From: Lachnospiraceae bacterium
Lineage (GTDB): Bacteria; Bacillota_A; Clostridia; Lachnospirales; Lachnospiraceae
Assembly (NCBI GenBank): GCA_017620345.1
Contig: JAFZQP010000099.1
Location: forward strand, 1-9,166
Direction: 5' to 3'
DNA length: 9,166 nucleotides
Shown: piece after piece, positions 6,077-9,166 of the stretch
Position numbering within the stretch: position 1 is the first letter of the stretch
How the letters are laid out: the number at the start of each line of letters is the position of its first letter
Program-made: the position numbers and the translations under genes
Notes under the pieces: model-generated
What the model saw: only the letters and a program-made list of their open reading frames with translations
What the model was told of the DNA's origin: nothing
The model's database searches: none

Positions 6077-8942
6077 GATCTTCCTCCTCTGTTTTTACGA
6101 TCTCTATCTTCTCAAGAACAAAACCCGGTGATATCGCTCCGATGCGAAGACTGTTAACCCCTTCGTTAAAGAACATCACAACTTCGCGGATACGAATGTT
6201 CTCGATCACTCCCCGCTCCCAGGCCTCATTTCCCGGACCCTGCCTGTAATCATCCGGCAACATGTTCACTCTGGACAGATCAGCATCAAGCGTTGATATA
6301 CCGAACAGGATCTTCTGATCCGCCCCTTCCGGGTTGGCGGGACTTGTAAACAGTCTCACCCTGTACTTGCCGGCCCTGCTTATGATCACCCTATATGTTA
6401 CGGTCGGCGCACACATCGGGGCAAACGACATGTTCTGAGGATAGACCTTGATCGCGGATGACGATCTGCCGTAGCCCTTTATCACCTCAAACGCTGCCGT
6501 ATCATAATCTGTTTTTTGTACAAAATCAGCTGCTCCTATCGTGATATGATCCATCATCCCGACATCCCGGTTCCCGCAGAGCATGAACGTATTTTCTTCA
6601 AAACCGTCAGATGGATCGGGATTGCTGACAGGTATCCTTATATCGACATTAGCGTAATCCGAAGAAATCCTGACATTTCCGAACGTATAACGCGTATCTG
6701 CCGGGATCTTCATCCTGTCGACAAATATAAATATCCTGCGGATCTGCCCGCATTCAATTTCCTCGCCTGCATCTACCACGTCTATGAACTCATCCTCTGA
6801 TGTGACGCTGTACGTTATTTTTCCGTATGACGCCGTTGACAGTTCGATATATCCTCCGCATTTTTGCGGATCGAGCGCATCTTTCATCACAAGCGTTCTG
6901 CCCGCCCATGGTCCGCCTTCCGTATGATCCCCGGATGAAGCTATGTTTACTATCAGTCTGGGATTGTCTGCCGGCTCGACCGTATGTACTACGGGATACA
7001 TGCATTCTTCCTCGCACCAGCGCTTGAATCCTATATGCTTTGACATCCCCATTCCATACCATTTACCTTTGGATATGCGATGCAGCTTATCAACGATCTT
7101 ACGGTCTTTTTTTATACATTTTCCGACTGCCTTTGCAAGAGTATTTGCATATGTTGAACCAAACCGGGCATACGCATGATTAAGACCCGTAAGTATCCAC
7201 ATCTTCTGAATGTTAAGTGTTCCGGAAAGCGGCAGGTGTACAAGTTCATAAAAAGCAAGTGCTTCATCACCCTTAAGCGACCTGTATATCCTTTTCGAGC
7301 ATGACAGCAGATCATCTGTTTCCTTTAGCGCATTGACACTTTCGCAGTCTGTAAACGGTGCGTATGTATTTTCATCCATCGCCTCGGTCCGCCGTCCTGA
7401 TGTGATCTTTGTATATCCGAGAAGAAGTCTTACCGCATCTTCTCTATCTTCCTCCTTAAGGAATGCCAGATTCTTTGCAACGAATTTCCTCGTATAATTT
7501 TCGGAACTGTTCTTATCCGCAGTACCCCATCTGTCAAAATCATATGCCAGGTCAAGGAAGAACGCCAGCGGGTACTCATTCGTAAAGATGTCCCCGACAT
7601 TGGCGATCCAGATATCCTTTATGCCGTGATCGTATGCATTTGTCATCTGTTCCCAGATCTTGGGAAGGTAGTTCGTATTAAACCACTCATATGATACAGG
7701 TGCACCGTGGTAATCCAGATGATAGTACATCCCGTATCTGCCGCCCGTATTGCAGGGGATACGGCAAAGATTTCCATAGTTATCATCGGATAACAATATA
7801 GTTGCTCCTTCAAGCACCGGATCATTCTCAAGTCCCGGTGTCATATCGTCCCCCCAGTAGAACGGCTCTACCTCCTTGTATACGGCGAATATCCTCGGAA
7901 TATCACATAATTCCTTTCCGAGTTCCTCACGAAGAAGTACGTTCTGTGCTTCTATAACATCATGAAGGAGCGCAACATTGTCCGCGACCGTTCCTTCCGG
8001 AAGGATCGGCGTATCGGCCTCGCCGCGCATTCCTACGGTATATACATTCTCATAGTCTTTTCTGGCGTTGATGCCATCACGCCAGAAATTTATGATCCCT
8101 TCCCGGTTATTGATAAAGCTCCAGTCATCTCCGTATACCGATCCGGGCCCACGTACATGCCTGTATTCCTCGCCCTGTCTCATACACGGTTCATGATGTG
8201 ATGTGCCCATTATTATCCCGAGTTCATCCGCAAGCTTTGCGCTCGCCGCCCCGGGGCCGTCCCATGAAAATACACTGCTCCACATCGCCGGCCAGAGAAG
8301 ATTTCCCTTCAGTCTTAACAGAAGTTCAAATACTTTCTCATATACCTTTGCATTAAAGCCTCCGTAATTGTGCTCACACCATGTTCCGAACGCCGGCCAC
8401 TCATCATTTATGAAAAATCCGCGAAGTCTTACCGAAGGAACAGGTGATACAAATGAATCCCGGCTCTTAAGTACATATTCACTGCGCTTTTGCGGCCTGA
8501 TATCGAGCCATCCCGTAAACGGCGAAACTCCAATCAGTTCTGAGAGCCCCAGCAGTCCGTATATCGTACCTCTTTTGTCGCTCCCGGCAATGACAATGGC
8601 CGATCTGAACCGGAAGCCTTCAAAATCAAGATCATCTATGACGGAAAATGAATAAACTTCATTCTTCCCCGCAACTTCCAACAGTTCCGGATGTCCTTCA
8701 GCCGCCATTTTATCAAGTATTGCACTGTTTCCCACAGTTCCGAAGAATACGGGATATAAATAAAAATCAGCCGTATCCCTGAAGTTGGCATACTCTACTC
8801 CGACCGGTCTTGCCCCGAACACTTTTCGGATATCGTCTCTTACCCAGCCGGCGACAGTACGCACTCCCTGATATGCACATTCCTCATAAATGAACACTAC
8901 CTGGTTTTCCGATATATTTGCATTTGAAAATGTAAAGCTCAT
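6063..8942 (-). CDS. GH115 xylan alpha-1,2-(4-O-methyl)glucuronidase
   Basis: Glycoside hydrolase of family 115, 959 residues, within the family's usual 800-1000. Known GH115 enzymes release (4-O-methyl)glucuronic acid from xylose residues of glucuronoxylan, including internal ones. Diagnostic motifs appear in order: SDKRGTIYGLLGLSELIGVSP (121-141), RGFFINDEWP (174-183), LKGNLLWPAMW (211-221), GTSHHEP (246-252), GMRGEADTP (304-312), YKEVEPFY (355-362), LSDDNYGN (384-391), YYHLDYHG (406-413) and WIANVGD (445-451). The N-terminal alpha/beta domain covers about 1-165, the barrel about 170-470 and a helical domain about 480-650. The rest is beta-rich, ending in the family-typical GFVLEKIEIV. Candidate catalytic acids lie in INDE, KEVE and SDDN; I do not assign them. 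No signal peptide is present, so it is predicted cytoplasmic. It is the first gene of a four-gene unit; the start has GAGG 8 bases upstream (8954-8951). Confidence 0.96.
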   Translation of the reverse strand: MSFTFSNANISENQVVFIYEECAYQGVRTVAGWVRDDIRKVFGARPVGVEYANFRDTADFYLYPVFFGTVGNSAILDKMAAEGHPELLEVAGKNEVYSFSVIDDLDFEGFRFRSAIVIAGSDKRGTIYGLLGLSELIGVSPFTGWLDIRPQKRSEYVLKSRDSFVSPVPSVRLRGFFINDEWPAFGTWCEHNYGGFNAKVYEKVFELLLRLKGNLLWPAMWSSVFSWDGPGAASAKLADELGIIMGTSHHEPCMRQGEEYRHVRGPGSVYGDDWSFINNREGIINFWRDGINARKDYENVYTVGMRGEADTPILPEGTVADNVALLHDVIEAQNVLLREELGKELCDIPRIFAVYKEVEPFYWGDDMTPGLENDPVLEGATILLSDDNYGNLCRIPCNTGGRYGMYYHLDYHGAPVSYEWFNTNYLPKIWEQMTNAYDHGIKDIWIANVGDIFTNEYPLAFFLDLAYDFDRWGTADKNSSENYTRKFVAKNLAFLKEEDREDAVRLLLGYTKITSGRRTEAMDENTYAPFTDCESVNALKETDDLLSCSKRIYRSLKGDEALAFYELVHLPLSGTLNIQKMWILTGLNHAYARFGSTYANTLAKAVGKCIKKDRKIVDKLHRISKGKWYGMGMSKHIGFKRWCEEECMYPVVHTVEPADNPRLIVNIASSGDHTEGGPWAGRTLVMKDALDPQKCGGYIELSTASYGKITYSVTSEDEFIDVVDAGEEIECGQIRRIFIFVDRMKIPADTRYTFGNVRISSDYANVDIRIPVSNPDPSDGFEENTFMLCGNRDVGMMDHITIGAADFVQKTDYDTAAFEVIKGYGRSSSAIKVYPQNMSFAPMCAPTVTYRVIISRAGKYRVRLFTSPANPEGADQKILFGISTLDADLSRVNMLPDDYRQGPGNEAWERGVIENIRIREVVMFFNEGVNSLRIGAISPGFVLEKIEIVKTEEEDHGNC
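6077..6088 (-). promoter_or_regulatory. Ribosome binding site of the esterase gene inside the GH115 coding end
   Basis: On the minus strand AGGAGG (6088-6083) lies 6 bases before the esterase ATG. It sits within the last codons of the GH115 gene, so the two products are translated in tandem; it decides the start at 6076. Confidence 0.85.
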
Positions 8943-8954
8943 AATATGATCCTC
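8943..8954 (-). promoter_or_regulatory. Ribosome binding site of the GH115 gene
   Basis: On the minus strand GAGG (8954-8951) is followed by ATCATATT and then ATG at 8942. The 8-base spacing is normal and supports this start. Confidence 0.7.
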
Positions 8955-8978
8955 AGCATTTGAAACCTTTCCCGATTA

Positions 8979-9008
8979 TTGACAAATTGCGAACATCTGT
9001 GTAATTAT
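8979..9008 (+). promoter_or_regulatory. Promoter of the plus-strand lipoprotein gene
   Basis: A perfect -35 TTGACA lies at 8979-8984. AATTAT (9003-9008), 18 bases downstream, matches 4 of 6 positions of the -10 consensus. A better hexamer, TATAAC (9006-9011), would need an overlong 21-base spacer. Either choice overlaps the minus-strand -10 box at 9004-9009. Confidence 0.5.
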
Positions 9009-9012
9009 AACA
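8997..9012 (-). promoter_or_regulatory. Extended -10 promoter of the GH115-esterase-yesM-yesN unit
   Basis: On the minus strand TATAAT (9009-9004) is preceded by TGT, giving the extended -10 form TGN-TATAAT. No convincing -35 occurs 16-18 bases upstream; the hexamers there are ACCTCT-like. Transcription would start near 8997, leaving a leader of about 55 bases before ATG. The extended -10 may compensate for the missing -35, or an activator is required. The element is inferred from sequence. Confidence 0.55.
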
Positions 9013-9014
9013 CA
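8998..9014. repeat. Short inverted repeat TGTGT-N7-ACACA over both -10 regions
   Basis: Arms TGTGT (8998-9002) and ACACA (9010-9014) flank the A/T core that holds the -10 elements of both strands. It could be an operator half-site pair. The arms are only 5 bp, so chance is a real alternative. Confidence 0.35.
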
Positions 9015-9041
9015 TAATCCAAGAAAAGAGGTTTTCGTTCA

Positions 9042-9166
9042 TTGAAGAAAGAATTCATATCCGTATTGGCAATAGCAGCGATGTGCTTTATCTGCGCATG
9101 CGGCAGAGCCTCATCCGCACCGCCTCCCGAACACGAGGATGTTTCGGAACCCATAGAAGTTATTAA
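9042..9166 (+). CDS. Putative lipoprotein, N-terminal fragment (TTG start, cut by window edge)
   Basis: Divergently transcribed gene with 41 codons visible and open to the right edge. From TTG at 9042 it encodes a typical lipoprotein signal peptide: KKE, a hydrophobic stretch (FISVLAIAAMCFI), then the lipobox I-C-A-C with Cys20. A Pro/Glu-rich spacer follows (SSAPPPEHEDVSEP). The ribosome binding site AGAGG (9027-9031) lies 10 bases upstream. An in-frame ATG at 9081 would remove most of the signal peptide and lacks a good site, so TTG is preferred. The function cannot be read from this fragment. Candidates suggested by context are a second binding protein, a surface esterase or a surface glycan enzyme, none supported directly. 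Confidence 0.7.
   Translation, partial: MKKEFISVLAIAAMCFICACGRASSAPPPEHEDVSEPIEVI

Noticed and set aside
6063..8942. GH67 alpha-glucuronidase
   Set aside because: The motifs (FINDE, GTSHHEP, GMRGEAD, YYHLDYHG, WIANVGD) and the 959-residue length are those of GH115, not GH67.
8943..9041. Catabolite-repression (cre) site or riboswitch
   Set aside because: I found no match to the TGNAANCGNTNNCA pattern and no conserved structured leader; the leader of the minus-strand operon is only about 55 bases.
9081..9166. ATG at 9081 as start of the plus-strand lipoprotein
   Set aside because: It would cut off the Lys-rich N-terminus and most of the hydrophobic signal segment. TTG at 9042 has a ribosome binding site and restores a full lipoprotein signal.

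Overview
The window looks like a carbohydrate-utilisation locus from a Gram-positive, Clostridia-type anaerobe. I infer something close to the Lachnospiraceae (Butyrivibrio/Roseburia-like gut or rumen bacteria). The grounds are a CUT1-type lipoprotein sugar-binding protein beside a YesM/YesN two-component system, Lys-rich lipoprotein signal peptides, strong AGGAGG-type ribosome binding sites, A/T-rich spacers and moderate overall base composition. No rRNA or other taxonomic marker is present, so the genus is not determined.

Layout. Almost everything is on the minus strand and reads from right to left. Position 8942 opens a tight four-gene unit: a GH115 alpha-glucuronidase (8942-6063), an SGNH acetylesterase of the 'sialate O-acetylesterase' type (6076-4475), a YesM-like sensor histidine kinase (4467-2836) and a YesN-like response regulator with an AraC-type DNA-binding domain (2858-1272). 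These genes overlap or nearly abut (14-bp overlap, 7-bp gap, 23-bp overlap). A 103-bp spacer follows, with its own good promoter and two operator-like direct repeats. Then comes an LplA-type ABC-transporter solute-binding lipoprotein (1168 to the left edge, cut off). At the right end a 99-bp divergent intergenic region carries overlapping promoter-like elements facing opposite ways. It precedes the first 41 codons of another lipoprotein on the plus strand, cut by the right edge.

How the genes may work together. The two enzymes have no signal peptide and are predicted to be cytoplasmic. The binding protein is a surface lipoprotein. The simplest model is import of (methyl)glucurono-xylo-oligosaccharides, probably acetylated, by the ABC transporter. 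Intracellular removal of glucuronic acid (GH115) and acetyl groups (esterase) would follow, with YesM/YesN sensing the ligand outside the cell and activating the transporter promoter. This resembles the known aldouronate-utilisation clusters of Paenibacillus (lplA-type binding protein, yesM/yesN and GH67 aguA), with GH115 in place of GH67. The permeases are not in the window; they would be expected to the left, after the binding protein.

The enzyme and regulator families are well known. The least explained items are the candidate YesN operator, the overlapping divergent promoters, the HAMP-less kinase and the unidentified plus-strand lipoprotein. I saw no tRNA, rRNA, CRISPR array, insertion sequence or prophage remnant.
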